Part shown: positions 10,064 to 18,269 of the stretch, one piece after another
How positions within the stretch are numbered: position 1 is the stretch's first letter
How the letters are laid out: every line of letters begins with the position of its first letter
Source of the DNA: Spirochaetia bacterium
GTDB taxonomy: Bacteria > Spirochaetota > Leptospiria > Turneriellales > JAOUOS01
Assembly (NCBI GenBank): GCA_029880285.1
Contig: JAOUOS010000002.1
Location: 1 to 64,000 of the forward strand
Direction: 5' to 3'
Length of the DNA: 64,000 bases
Notes under the pieces: model-generated
The model's database searches: none
What the model saw: only the letters and a program-made list of their open reading frames with translations
Told to the model about the DNA's origin: nothing
Translations under genes and position numbers: made by a program

Positions 10064-10087
10064 GGTTTATTTTTTTTATGATATAAA
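10059..10087 (+). promoter_or_regulatory. Promoter of the chemotaxis operon
   Basis: TTGACG (10059-10064) and TATAAA (10082-10087) are 17 bases apart, a sigma-70 type arrangement. The first gene follows with AAAGGGA at 10105-10111 and ATG at 10120. No other comparably good promoter was noticed before the terminator at 20279, although internal ones cannot be excluded. Confidence 0.65.
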
Positions 10088-10119
10088 TAAGTAAATAATA
10101 TAAAAAAGGGAATAAAAAA

Positions 10120-10914
10120 ATGGGTAAAATAATAACTATAGCCAATCAAAAAGGCGGCGTTGGTAAAACAACAACAGCTTTAACACTTGGTTTATGCTTG
10201 AGCCAAAACCAAAAAAAAGTATTACTGCTAGATTTAGACCCCAGCGCGTCTTTAAGCATGCAGTTTGTTTTTAATAAAAACGAAACCCGAAAAACAATTT
10301 CAGACTTTATTAAAACAGAAAACACTAACTTTGAAACTATATTTAATGAATATATTATTAAAACAAATTATGATAATTTATGGCTCATGCAGTCTCATGA
10401 GAGACTTTATAAAATTGAAAAAAACCTGAGCAAAGGCAATAAAATACGCGGATTTTTATTAAAAAATAAATTATCAGAAATTAAAAATAAATTTGACTAT
10501 ATTATTATTGATACTTCGCCTACTTTTGGATCATTGCTAATAAACGCCCTTGTTTCAAGCTCTTTGGCAATAATTCCCATACAAAATGAATTTTCTGTTT
10601 TTCATGGATTAAATTTATTTATATCTACAATTGAAAAAATAAAAAATAGCCTTGAAAAAGATTTTGAATACAAACTTCTTCTTACCATGTATGATAAAAA
10701 TATAGACGACGGTGAATTATACCGCCGCAAAATACAAGGCGCTTTTGAAGATATCATGTTTAAAACAGTCATTGACTATGACTCTACCATTAAAGCGGCC
10801 AGCAACTCGGGAGAATGTCTTTTAACTTTTGCCGCCGATTCTGCCGGCGCGAAACAATATAAAAGTTTTTCAGAAGAAATAGAAGAAGCAGAAATGGTAA
10901 CCATAGGCGGTTAA
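10120..10914 (+). CDS. ParA/MinD-family ATPase, probably positions chemosensory arrays (ParC-like)
   Basis: A 264-aa cytoplasmic ATPase. The deviant Walker [10 protein letters not shown] spans 11-19 (Lys11 and Lys16), the A' box is [10 protein letters not shown] and the Walker B box is [11 protein letters not shown]. There is no N-terminal DNA-binding extension and no parB gene, so chromosome segregation is unlikely. It is the first gene of a chemotaxis operon and is followed after 22 bases by an extended CheW-like protein. In Vibrio-type systems ParC (ParA family) and ParP (CheW-like) localise arrays to the pole; the same role here is an inference from context. Confidence 0.85.
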   Translation: MGKIITIANQKGGVGKTTTALTLGLCLSQNQKKVLLLDLDPSASLSMQFVFNKNETRKTISDFIKTENTNFETIFNEYIIKTNYDNLWLMQSHERLYKIEKNLSKGNKIRGFLLKNKLSEIKNKFDYIIIDTSPTFGSLLINALVSSSLAIIPIQNEFSVFHGLNLFISTIEKIKNSLEKDFEYKLLLTMYDKNIDDGELYRRKIQGAFEDIMFKTVIDYDSTIKAASNSGECLLTFAADSAGAKQYKSFSEEIEEAEMVTIGG

Positions 10915-10936
10915 AATAAAAAAAGGAGATCGAAAA

Positions 10937-11881
10937 ATGCAAACAACACTAGAAAAAGAAACAGTAAAAGATGAAAGCAGACTTGATAAAATGATAGGAT
11001 TCGTTGCCGATAAGATCGGTAAAAAAGTTCCCGAGGTAAGTAAAGTAAACATAAAAAAAGAAATACATTTACCAAAAGAAGCAGCTTTCTTTGAAGCTAA
11101 AAATGAGAATGAAAACAATAAAAAATTAAAAGATCAAAATGAAAATATATTAAAAGAAGCAATAACATCTGAACCTTTAAATGCGCCCTCTGAAGATTAC
11201 AGCGATATTGAAGATGACGACTTCAAAGTATCTTCTTCATACAGCAGTGAAACAAATGATGCCGAAGGCTTTTTCTTAAGCGACCTTGGCGGCATGCACA
11301 ATATGACAGATGAAGAAGAAACTGACGATTTTGTTTTTATAGGTTTTAAAATGAAAAACGAAGAATACGCTCTTAATGTTCTTCAAGTAAAAGAAATCAC
11401 AAACATGCCCCAAATTGCCAAAATGCCCAATACGCCTGATTTTATTGAAGGCGTTATAGAATTAAGAGATAACTTTTTACCCGTTTTAGATTTAAGAAAA
11501 AGATTTCAAATGGGTAAAGCCGAGTTAAACAGCGAATCAAAAATAATAATTATCGATTCGGGTAAAAAAGAAATAGGACTTATAGTAGAATCTGTCACAG
11601 AGGTTGTAAGAGCAGATAATCAATTTGTTGAAAAAGCGCCGGGAATGGTTTCAGGCATAGAAAAGAAATATATTTCGGGCCTATTAAACCAAAACGGTAA
11701 AACCACCGTACTCTTAGACCTCGAGAAAATTTTATCGGCCCAAGAGCTTGCCAAGCTAATAGAACTAGAAAATGCCGAAAAAGAAAAGATTGAGATAAGT
11801 CAAAACAAGCAAGAAAAAAATCTTACAGAAACTCAAAACCAAAAGCCCGCCCCAAAGGGCGGGCTTCTTATTGAGGCATAA
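10937..11881 (+). CDS. CheW-domain protein with long acidic N-terminal extension (CheW or ParP-like adaptor)
   Basis: 314 aa. The first 130 or so residues are charged and probably disordered (many Glu, Asp, Ser). A CheW domain then follows (about 132-280) with DFVFIGFKMKNEEYALNV, VEGV-type motif FIEGVIELRDNFLPVLDLRKRF and GLIVESVTEVV. The tail is Glu/Lys/Gln-rich. CheW couples receptors to CheA; the extension and the preceding ParA-like gene make a ParP-like localisation role possible. The start is well set by AAAAGGAG before ATG 10937. The last codons form a strong hairpin at 11843-11866. Confidence 0.85.
   Translation: MQTTLEKETVKDESRLDKMIGFVADKIGKKVPEVSKVNIKKEIHLPKEAAFFEAKNENENNKKLKDQNENILKEAITSEPLNAPSEDYSDIEDDDFKVSSSYSSETNDAEGFFLSDLGGMHNMTDEEETDDFVFIGFKMKNEEYALNVLQVKEITNMPQIAKMPNTPDFIEGVIELRDNFLPVLDLRKRFQMGKAELNSESKIIIIDSGKKEIGLIVESVTEVVRADNQFVEKAPGMVSGIEKKYISGLLNQNGKTTVLLDLEKILSAQELAKLIELENAEKEKIEISQNKQEKNLTETQNQKPAPKGGLLIEA
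11843..11866 (+). promoter_or_regulatory. RNA hairpin inside the 3' end of the cheW-like gene
   Basis: A perfect 10-bp stem, AAGCCCGCCC paired with GGGCGGGCTT, has a 4-base CAAA loop. It ends 15 bases before the end of the gene and lies about 48 bases upstream of the MCP start. No U-tract follows, so it is not a standard terminator. It may protect or process the mRNA, or partly attenuate transcription within the operon. Confidence 0.6.
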
Positions 11882-11914
11882 ATTAAAATAAACAAAACAA
11901 AAGGAGATAAAAAT

Positions 11915-14098
11915 ATGTTTAGTTTCAAAAATATAAAAATAAGACCAAAATTATTAGCGCTATTTTTAATAGTAGGGCTTTTACCTTTGGCAGGTATAGG
12001 AATTTACAGCGTAAAGTTGGCCAATGACGCTATTTTTAAAAACGCGTTTAACCAGTTAGAGGCCATAAAGCAGATTAAGAAAAACCAAATTACGTCTTTT
12101 TTTAACGAAAGAAAAGGCGATATTGTGGTTCTTTCTTCAAACGAAGAAGTGATAAATGCTCTTAATAATATGAGTGCAGCGTTTTCGAAAGAAAATAATA
12201 AAATAAACGGCCCAAAATATAAAGAAGCAGAAAAAGAACACGGCCCGTGGCTTCAAAAATACCAGAAAGAATACGGTTACTATGATGTTTTCTTAATGGA
12301 CCTAAAAGGTAATGTTATTTATACAAATTCGAAAGAAAGCGATTTAGGCGAAAATTTAATTCACGGCAAATTAAAATCAAGCGGCCTCGCGAAAGTATTT
12401 AATATGGCCATAAAAGAAGGCTTTGGCTTTGACGATTTTGAACCTTACGCGCCTTCTAACGGCGAACCGGCATCCTTTATAGCGCATCTTGCCGAAAGAA
12501 ACGGCAAAGCCGAGGGTGTTGTGGGACTTCAAGTTTCTCTAAAGGCCATAAACAATATTATGCAAGAAAGAACCGGTATGGGTAATACAGGCGAAACATA
12601 TCTTGTAGGACCCAATAAACGCATGAGATCAGATTCTTACCTTGACCCTAAGGGTCACAGTGTAAATGCCTCATTTGCCGGTACAATAGAAAAAAACGGC
12701 GTAGATACCGAGGCCAGCAGCGAAGCTTTAGCGGGTAAAGCCGACAAAAAAATTGTCATAGATTATAACGGCAACCCTGTTTTATCGGCATACGCGCCCT
12801 TAAATATATTTGAAAAAGTAACATGGGCCATCATGGCAGAAATTGACGAAGCCGAAGTAAAACTGCCCATTGACGCATTGAATCTTTCAATTATTATTTT
12901 CGCGGTAATCATAGCAGGTATCGTAGCATTCATTGCTTTTGTTACAGCAGGCGGCATTGCCAAGCCAATTCAAAAAGGTGTAAAATCGCTTGAAAAAATA
13001 GCTGACGGTGATCTTTCAGAAAATATTGAAGCTAAAACGCAGGACGAAATTGGCGATTTATACCGCGCCATGCAAAGACTTCATAAAGCAACCAACGAAA
13101 TGGCCTATTCCGCTTCGCAAATTGCAAACGGCGATCTTACGGTAAAAATAAATCCGCGGTCTGAGAAAGATGTTCTTGGTATATCCCTTTCTGATATGTC
13201 AAATAAGCTTTCTATGACAATGGAAGAAATAATAGGCAGCATTGAAAACATGAACAACGTGGCCCAGCAGTTAAGCGCCACATCAGAAACTATGAATTCT
13301 TCATCGGCCGAACAAAGCGCAAACGCCGAAGAAATATCTGCCTCTCTTGAAGAAATGGTGGCCAATATCGACTTAAGCAATAAAAACACCGGCGAAACCA
13401 GTAAAATAGCATCCAGCTCATCTGGTGAGGCAATACAAGGCGGCGACGCGGTTGCCAAAACGGTAGAAGCCATGAAAAAAATTGCCAAAGAAATTGTTAT
13501 TGTTCAAGAAATTGCCGAGCAGACAAACTTATTGGCCCTAAACGCGGCTATTGAAGCAGCGCGAGCAGGCAAGCACGGCAAAGGTTTCGCGGTTGTGGCC
13601 TCTGAAATTCGTGAATTAGCAGAAAAAAGCCAGGTATCGGCAAAAGAGATTAGCGGCTTAACCGACAGTTCAATGACCGTATCAGAACAAGCCGGCAAAC
13701 TGCTTGAAGCCATGGTACCAAACATTCAAAGAACAGCCGACTTAATTAAAGAAGTAAGCAGTGCGGCTCAGGAACTTAAAAATTCTGCAGATTCAATTAA
13801 TGAATCTATGGAAACTTTTAACCAAACAAGCCAGACTAACGCGGCTGCTTCTGAAGAGTTAGCGGCAACAGCCGAAGAAATGAGTTCACAGGCGCAGAAT
13901 CTATATGACACTATTTCATTCTTTAAAGTAAACGGCAGCTCAACAAAACAAAAAACACAGGCGTCTTTTAAAAACAAAGGCAACGGTGGTTCTTCTGTTC
14001 ATAAAGAAGGCAATGGCGGTTCTTCTTCTCATAGTGAGGGCAACGGCGGTTCAAAAGTAAAAGACACTGTAAAAGAAAAAGAATTTGTAAAGTTTTAA
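11915..14098 (+). CDS. Methyl-accepting chemotaxis protein with dCache sensor and C-terminal tether
   Basis: A 727-aa transmembrane receptor. TM1 is about residues 13-33, the dCache-type periplasmic domain about 38-315 (with [13 protein letters not shown] and MRSDS), TM2 about 323-347, then HAMP (about 348-400), a second HAMP-like segment and the signalling domain with the hairpin tip [21 protein letters not shown] and [16 protein letters not shown]. After the coiled coil the tail has three 10-residue GNGGSS-type repeats (688-717) and ends EFVKF. That ending fits the aromatic-x-x-aromatic pattern of CheR-binding pentapeptides. AAAAGGAGA precedes ATG 11915. The ligand is unknown; many dCache receptors bind amino acids or other small solutes. 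Confidence 0.95.
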   Translation: MFSFKNIKIRPKLLALFLIVGLLPLAGIGIYSVKLANDAIFKNAFNQLEAIKQIKKNQITSFFNERKGDIVVLSSNEEVINALNNMSAAFSKENNKINGPKYKEAEKEHGPWLQKYQKEYGYYDVFLMDLKGNVIYTNSKESDLGENLIHGKLKSSGLAKVFNMAIKEGFGFDDFEPYAPSNGEPASFIAHLAERNGKAEGVVGLQVSLKAINNIMQERTGMGNTGETYLVGPNKRMRSDSYLDPKGHSVNASFAGTIEKNGVDTEASSEALAGKADKKIVIDYNGNPVLSAYAPLNIFEKVTWAIMAEIDEAEVKLPIDALNLSIIIFAVIIAGIVAFIAFVTAGGIAKPIQKGVKSLEKIADGDLSENIEAKTQDEIGDLYRAMQRLHKATNEMAYSASQIANGDLTVKINPRSEKDVLGISLSDMSNKLSMTMEEIIGSIENMNNVAQQLSATSETMNSSSAEQSANAEEISASLEEMVANIDLSNKNTGETSKIASSSSGEAIQGGDAVAKTVEAMKKIAKEIVIVQEIAEQTNLLALNAAIEAARAGKHGKGFAVVASEIRELAEKSQVSAKEISGLTDSSMTVSEQAGKLLEAMVPNIQRTADLIKEVSSAAQELKNSADSINESMETFNQTSQTNAAASEELAATAEEMSSQAQNLYDTISFFKVNGSSTKQKTQASFKNKGNGGSSVHKEGNGGSSSHSEGNGGSKVKDTVKEKEFVKF
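13976..14065 (+). repeat. Three 30-bp tandem repeats encoding a flexible receptor tail
   Basis: Three exact 30-base units (13976-14005, 14006-14035, 14036-14065) encode [20 protein letters not shown] and [10 protein letters not shown]. Gly/Asn/Ser-rich sequence of this sort is a flexible linker between the coiled coil and the C-terminal EFVKF. Copy number could vary between strains. Confidence 0.8.
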
Positions 14099-14130
14099 GA
14101 CGGTAAATAATATAAAAAGGAAACCAGAAT

Positions 14131-15756
14131 ATGAATGTAAACGCTATAAGACAGAAAGGTTATAAAATTTACCAGGTAAAGGTATCTGTCAATGAAGAGA
14201 ATAAATTCCCTTCATTGACGGGTATTGACGCCTTTCGACTGCTGAATAAAAAAGAAATTTTTGGCGAACCTTATGAATATTTAACATGCCGCCCTAATCT
14301 TTTTAACCCGGCAGAAAGAGAAGTTGTAGATACAGTTTATGAGTTTAATCACTTTTTTGCCTCTACCTTGAAACTGGATGTCATAAATAAAAACATTCAG
14401 AAAATTAATTTAACGGGACACTTAAAATCATTATCTGTTGAAGAATTTTCAGGTGAAATAATCGATCAAAGAAGTCATAGCACCGACAGAAGAGAATCGG
14501 CCGCTTTAAAAGAGTTTCAATTTGATGAATCTGAGCAAAAAGAAACCAAAAGCATTAGAATTGATCTTGAAAGAATTGAAGAATTCGGTGACCTTGTGGG
14601 TGAGCTTATTATAAATAAAATTCAAATTGAATCGCATATACATGAGCTTTTAAAAGAAATAAAACATCAAAGTAAAGCTTCTATCAATTTGACAACCGCC
14701 AGTAAACACCTTCAGCTTATTTCTGGCAAGTTAAGGGATCTTTCTTTAAGCATAAGAATGGTGCCTATCTCTACTTTATTTAGAAAGTATCCGCGTATAT
14801 TAAGAGAAATTGCTAAAAAACAAAATAAAAAAGTAAAACTTATTATTCAGGGCGAAGATACCGAACTTGACAAAGCTATAATTGAAAAAATAAACGATCC
14901 GCTATTGCACATGATAAGAAATTCAATTGACCATGGTATTGAAAATGAAACTGATAGAAGAAAAAGAAAAAAAGATACCATGGCCAGACTTCTAATAAAA
15001 GCTTATTATGAAGGCGATAGAATTATAGTAGCGGTAGAAGATGACGGACGCGGATTAAATCTTGAAAAAATTAAGAAAAAAGCCCTTGAGAAAAATTTAA
15101 TAAACAAAGACAGAGCTTCTCAACTTACAGACAAAGAACTAATGAATTTAATTTTTAGTCCCGGTTTTTCTACTGCTGATAATGTTACCGATATATCAGG
15201 CCGCGGAGTGGGTCTTGATGTCGCGTTAAATAATATAACCAAACTAAACGGAACCATTGAAGTAGAATCAAGAGAAGGCGTAGGCACAAGATTTTTAATG
15301 AAACTGCCTCTTACGCTTTCTATTATACAAGCTCTTCTTGTAAGAGAAGGCGGCGAAACCTACGCGATACCGTTATTTACTGTTCACCGAACCATGACGC
15401 TTGATAAAGAAAAAATAAGAACAATGGGAAGATACGAGGTTTTAGAGCAGGAAGGAGAAGTTCTGCCTGTTTTTGATTTGCAAAAACTTCTTGAAATAAA
15501 AAGAGAAAGCGAAAGGCAAAACCCGTTTTTAATAGAACTTTCAGGTTCAGACGGTAAATTTGGCCTTATAGCCGAAGAAATTTTGGGCCAGCAGGAAATT
15601 GTAATAAAACCGTTAAGCGAATACATAGGCATTGTAGACGGCATAAGCGGAGCCACAATACTTGGCAACGGCAGGGTCAGCCTTATTCTTGATGTAAAGG
15701 CCATAGGTAATAAGGCAAGAAAAAATATTGAAAAAATGGTAGAATTAAAAGCCTGA
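14131..15756 (+). CDS. cheA: CheA kinase core lacking the Hpt (P1) domain
   Basis: A 541-aa histidine kinase of the chemotaxis array. Residues 1-95 form a small domain that is not an Hpt (no HxxKG motif) and could be a P2-like or novel domain. Dimerisation P3 is about 145-225. The P4 ATPase is about 226-395 with N-box HMIRNSIDHGIE (260-271), DDGRGLN (304-310), FSPGFST and GRGVGLDVA (358-366). The P5 CheW-like domain is about 396-535 with GGETYAIPL. Without P1 it cannot autophosphorylate in cis. The next gene supplies an Hpt domain, so trans-phosphorylation is the natural reading, as in the Rhodobacter sphaeroides CheA4/CheA3 pair. AAAAGGAAA precedes ATG 14131. Confidence 0.92.
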   Translation: MNVNAIRQKGYKIYQVKVSVNEENKFPSLTGIDAFRLLNKKEIFGEPYEYLTCRPNLFNPAEREVVDTVYEFNHFFASTLKLDVINKNIQKINLTGHLKSLSVEEFSGEIIDQRSHSTDRRESAALKEFQFDESEQKETKSIRIDLERIEEFGDLVGELIINKIQIESHIHELLKEIKHQSKASINLTTASKHLQLISGKLRDLSLSIRMVPISTLFRKYPRILREIAKKQNKKVKLIIQGEDTELDKAIIEKINDPLLHMIRNSIDHGIENETDRRKRKKDTMARLLIKAYYEGDRIIVAVEDDGRGLNLEKIKKKALEKNLINKDRASQLTDKELMNLIFSPGFSTADNVTDISGRGVGLDVALNNITKLNGTIEVESREGVGTRFLMKLPLTLSIIQALLVREGGETYAIPLFTVHRTMTLDKEKIRTMGRYEVLEQEGEVLPVFDLQKLLEIKRESERQNPFLIELSGSDGKFGLIAEEILGQQEIVIKPLSEYIGIVDGISGATILGNGRVSLILDVKAIGNKARKNIEKMVELKA

Positions 15757-15780
15757 TAATATTGAATAAAGGATAAATTT

Positions 15781-16758
15781 ATGTCAAAAGAAACTTCAAA
15801 TCAAAAAAAAGGCTCATCTCTTTTAGATAAGATAGACTATTCTTACTTAAAAGATTTTACAGACGCGGCAGAAGAACACCTTCAAGAAATTGAAGAAGAA
15901 CTTCTTGAAATTGAAAAAAATCCCGAAAACTTAAAACCTGTTGAAAACATTTTCAGATGTTTTCACTCAATAAAAGGTGATTCAGCATCGGTAGGACTTT
16001 CGCCCATTAGTGAGGTTACACATGAAACCGAAGAAATTTTCGATCTAATTCGCGAGAATAAAATGAAAATTTCAAAAGTTCTTATAGACGCGGTCTTTGA
16101 GACTATAAATGTCATAAGATATTTTATGACAACGGTATCTCAAAAAAAAGAACCACAGCAGAATATTAGCTGGCTTCTTGAAAAGTTTAATTATATTAAA
16201 ACTACCCCTTTTGAAGAATTAGACGAAAACAAAGACGATTTTGGTTTCGAATTAGCGCAAAAAGAAAATGAAACTACTGACATAGACGATGACAACGAAT
16301 TAGATGAATCGAGCATTAATACCTATGTTATGTTTCGTGTGGGAAAAATTAACTGCGCCTTACCTCTTTATAAAACAGAAGAAGTCGTTGAAAACCTTGC
16401 TTTAACAAGAATTCCATTTATAGAAGATTTCATAGACGGAGCCGTTAATTTAAGGGGTAGCATTGTACCAGTTGTTAATTTAAGAAAAAAATTTAATATG
16501 CCCGCTTCAATAGATGTATATAATAAAATTTTAATAACAAGTTTTAATAATAATAAAATTGGTTTAAATGTTGATGAAGTTTTCGCCATAGAAGAAATTC
16601 TTCCCGAAAAAATTTCTGAACCCGGCGGCGATTTAATCGCTCTTGATAATTCTTTAGTTTCAGGAGTATTTAAGTCTCACGGTGTTTTGGTTTTTTTACT
16701 AAGTTATGAAATGGTTTTAGATAAAAGTAAAAAAGCAAATTTAAACTTAAACAACTAA
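15781..16758 (+). CDS. Hpt-CheW fusion protein (detached P1 domain of CheA)
   Basis: 325 aa. The N-terminal Hpt/P1 domain (about 18-135) has the phospho-acceptor motif CFHSIKGDSASVGL with His62. An acidic linker (about 145-182) is followed by a CheW domain (about 183-318) with TYVMFRVGKINCALPL, FIDGAVNLRGSIVPVVNLRKKF and IGLNVDEV. The P3 and P4 domains are absent. The protein is therefore likely to be phosphorylated in trans by the preceding CheA core and to dock in the array through its CheW part. It is the probable phosphodonor for the CheY at 16831. AAAGGA precedes ATG 15781; the gap after cheA is 24 bases. Confidence 0.92.
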   Translation: MSKETSNQKKGSSLLDKIDYSYLKDFTDAAEEHLQEIEEELLEIEKNPENLKPVENIFRCFHSIKGDSASVGLSPISEVTHETEEIFDLIRENKMKISKVLIDAVFETINVIRYFMTTVSQKKEPQQNISWLLEKFNYIKTTPFEELDENKDDFGFELAQKENETTDIDDDNELDESSINTYVMFRVGKINCALPLYKTEEVVENLALTRIPFIEDFIDGAVNLRGSIVPVVNLRKKFNMPASIDVYNKILITSFNNNKIGLNVDEVFAIEEILPEKISEPGGDLIALDNSLVSGVFKSHGVLVFLLSYEMVLDKSKKANLNLNN

Positions 16759-16795
16759 TATATACGCGGCAGCTTTTTGAATTGCCGTGTGTATA
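16759..16795 (+). promoter_or_regulatory. Intergenic RNA hairpin between hpt-cheW and cheY
   Basis: Directly after the stop codon a 13-bp stem (two G-U pairs, core CGGCA/TGCCG) encloses an 11-base loop. A-rich sequence follows instead of a U-tract, so it is not an intrinsic terminator for the plus strand. Its place suggests an mRNA processing or stability element. Confidence 0.5.
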
Positions 16796-16830
16796 AAAAA
16801 TATTAAAAAACAAAACAAAAGGAGAAAACA

Positions 16831-17205
16831 ATGAGTATAAGAAACGTGCTTTTGGTAGACGATTCTATTTTAACCCAAAAACAGCTTTCAAAAATTTTAG
16901 AAGAAGGCGGCTACAGGGTAAAAGCAATCGCGCAAAACGGTGTTGAAGCCGTAAACAAATTTAAAGAGTTAAAAGACGAAGTTGATCTTGTAACACTTGA
17001 TATCACAATGCCCGAAATGGACGGCATTGAGGTTTTAGAGAAAATTTTTACCATTAATCCTCATGCAAAGGTTATAATGGTAAGCGCCATGGGCAAAGAA
17101 AACACTGTTCAACGGTGCCTTTCAATGGGGGCAAAAAGTTTTATAATAAAACCTTTTTATAAATCAAAAATATTGGAGACAATTGAACATGTCGGCGCCC
17201 AGTAA
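16831..17205 (+). CDS. cheY: CheY single-domain response regulator
   Basis: A 124-aa receiver with no output domain. Acidic pair in LLVDDSILTQKQL, phospho-acceptor Asp in LVTLDITMPEMDG, Thr/Ser in VSAMG, Lys in IIKPF. The VDD-S-x-x-x-x-K pattern and position after the Hpt-CheW gene fit CheY, which carries the signal from the array to the flagellar switch or another motor. AAAAGGAG precedes ATG 16831. Its end overlaps the first cheX by 17 bases, so the two are probably translationally coupled. Confidence 0.93.
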   Translation: MSIRNVLLVDDSILTQKQLSKILEEGGYRVKAIAQNGVEAVNKFKELKDEVDLVTLDITMPEMDGIEVLEKIFTINPHAKVIMVSAMGKENTVQRCLSMGAKSFIIKPFYKSKILETIEHVGAQ

Positions 17206-17686
17206 TGCTACAAGCGAAGCAGTAATTGAAGATCTAATTTCAAAGATAAACGAAAATACGCTGCCTTTATCTACCATGAAAGAAAGAGGCAGGGTGGTAT
17301 TAGGTGACTTTATTAGATCTGAAATTGTAAGCTATGAAAACAAAGAGCACACTCTAGAAAAGTATAAACATACTTATGAGCTTGATATTCACGGCAGTCT
17401 TAACGGTAAAATCTATTTAAATTTAAATTCAGATATAGCCGATTACCTTTCAACTGTTCTTTTCGGAGAATCAGAAGAAGAATTAAGAGACGAAGCCATG
17501 AAAGAAACGCTGAATATTTTCAGCGGTCATATGTCGGCTTTTCTGCATGAACATGATTACGATATTGACATAGGCGTGCCATCTGCCAGTGCACACGACA
17601 TTGTCACATCAAAACCTAAACTAAAACTGCTTTTTAGGTATATGACAAACCAGCAGATGATGCAGTTTTTTATGGAAATAGACTAA
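17189..17686 (+). CDS. cheX: CheX-like CheY phosphatase, paralog 1
   Basis: 165 aa. CheX family proteins dephosphorylate CheY-P and act as dimers. The catalytic ExxN motif is present as KETLN within DEAMKETLNIFSGH, the usual setting. I take ATG 17189 as start, because GGAG at 17174-17177 is well placed for it; a TTG at 17183 in the same frame is less likely. The start lies within the last codons of cheY. A second, clearly related copy follows 29 bases downstream. Confidence 0.85.
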   Translation: MSAPSNATSEAVIEDLISKINENTLPLSTMKERGRVVLGDFIRSEIVSYENKEHTLEKYKHTYELDIHGSLNGKIYLNLNSDIADYLSTVLFGESEEELRDEAMKETLNIFSGHMSAFLHEHDYDIDIGVPSASAHDIVTSKPKLKLLFRYMTNQQMMQFFMEID

Positions 17687-17715
17687 GAGCAGCTTAAAAA
17701 GGAAAATTAACTAAA

Positions 17716-18228
17716 ATGACTGTAACAAATAAAACAGTTCCTCAAGAGTACCAGAACATAGAAGATCTGATTGACAAAATAAATCATGAAATGCCCCCCT
17801 TATTTCGCCTGAAAGAAAGGGGGCGACTGGTTCTTGGCGAATTTGTTAATTCAAATATATTCAGTTATAATAAAAAAGACCAGCAATTTAAAGAATATCA
17901 GCTTACCTACTCGCTTGATTTTTTTGGATCGCTGCAAGGTAAAATATTTTTAAATATTGAACCCGATATAGCGGTACATATCACCAAATTATTATTTGGG
18001 GATGATTTAGATGACCCTATATCTCTTGTAAATGAAGCTATGAAAGAAACTTTGAATATTTTCAGCGGACATCTTGTAGCTTTTTTACATGAATTTAATC
18101 ATGATCTTGATATAGGCGTACCCTCGCCCGTAAAACATAACTTTTTAGAATCTAAGTGTAGAAAAAAAATTCTTTTTAGATTTTTATCAAATGATCATGT
18201 ATTGCAATTTTTAATGGAAATTCATTAA
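17716..18228 (+). CDS. CheX-like CheY phosphatase, paralog 2
   Basis: 170 aa and plainly homologous to the preceding protein along its whole length (shared LKERGR-VLG-F, YSLDFFGSLQGKIFLN, EAMKETLNIFSGH, DLDIGVPSP, ILFRFLSND). The ExxN motif is intact, so both copies could be active. AAAAAGGAAAA lies upstream of ATG 17716. A tandem pair in one operon implies either separate CheY targets, a heterodimer, or a recent duplication under selection. Confidence 0.85.
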   Translation: MTVTNKTVPQEYQNIEDLIDKINHEMPPLFRLKERGRLVLGEFVNSNIFSYNKKDQQFKEYQLTYSLDFFGSLQGKIFLNIEPDIAVHITKLLFGDDLDDPISLVNEAMKETLNIFSGHLVAFLHEFNHDLDIGVPSPVKHNFLESKCRKKILFRFLSNDHVLQFLMEIH

Positions 18229-18269
18229 AAAAATTTTGAAGAAAACTAAATGTGAAAGGAGATTTAAAA

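Noticed and set aside
10120-10914. Chromosome or plasmid partition locus
   Set aside because: There is no parB, no parS-like palindrome and no replication gene; the ATPase is the first gene of a chemotaxis operon.
13105-13983. Minus-strand open frames opposite the MCP signalling domain
   Set aside because: They arise from Ala/Ser/Glu-rich codons of the MCP; no ribosome-binding site and no recognisable protein.
16759-16795. Intrinsic terminator after hpt-cheW
   Set aside because: The stem is good, but A-rich rather than U-rich sequence follows, and cheY has no promoter of its own that I can see.
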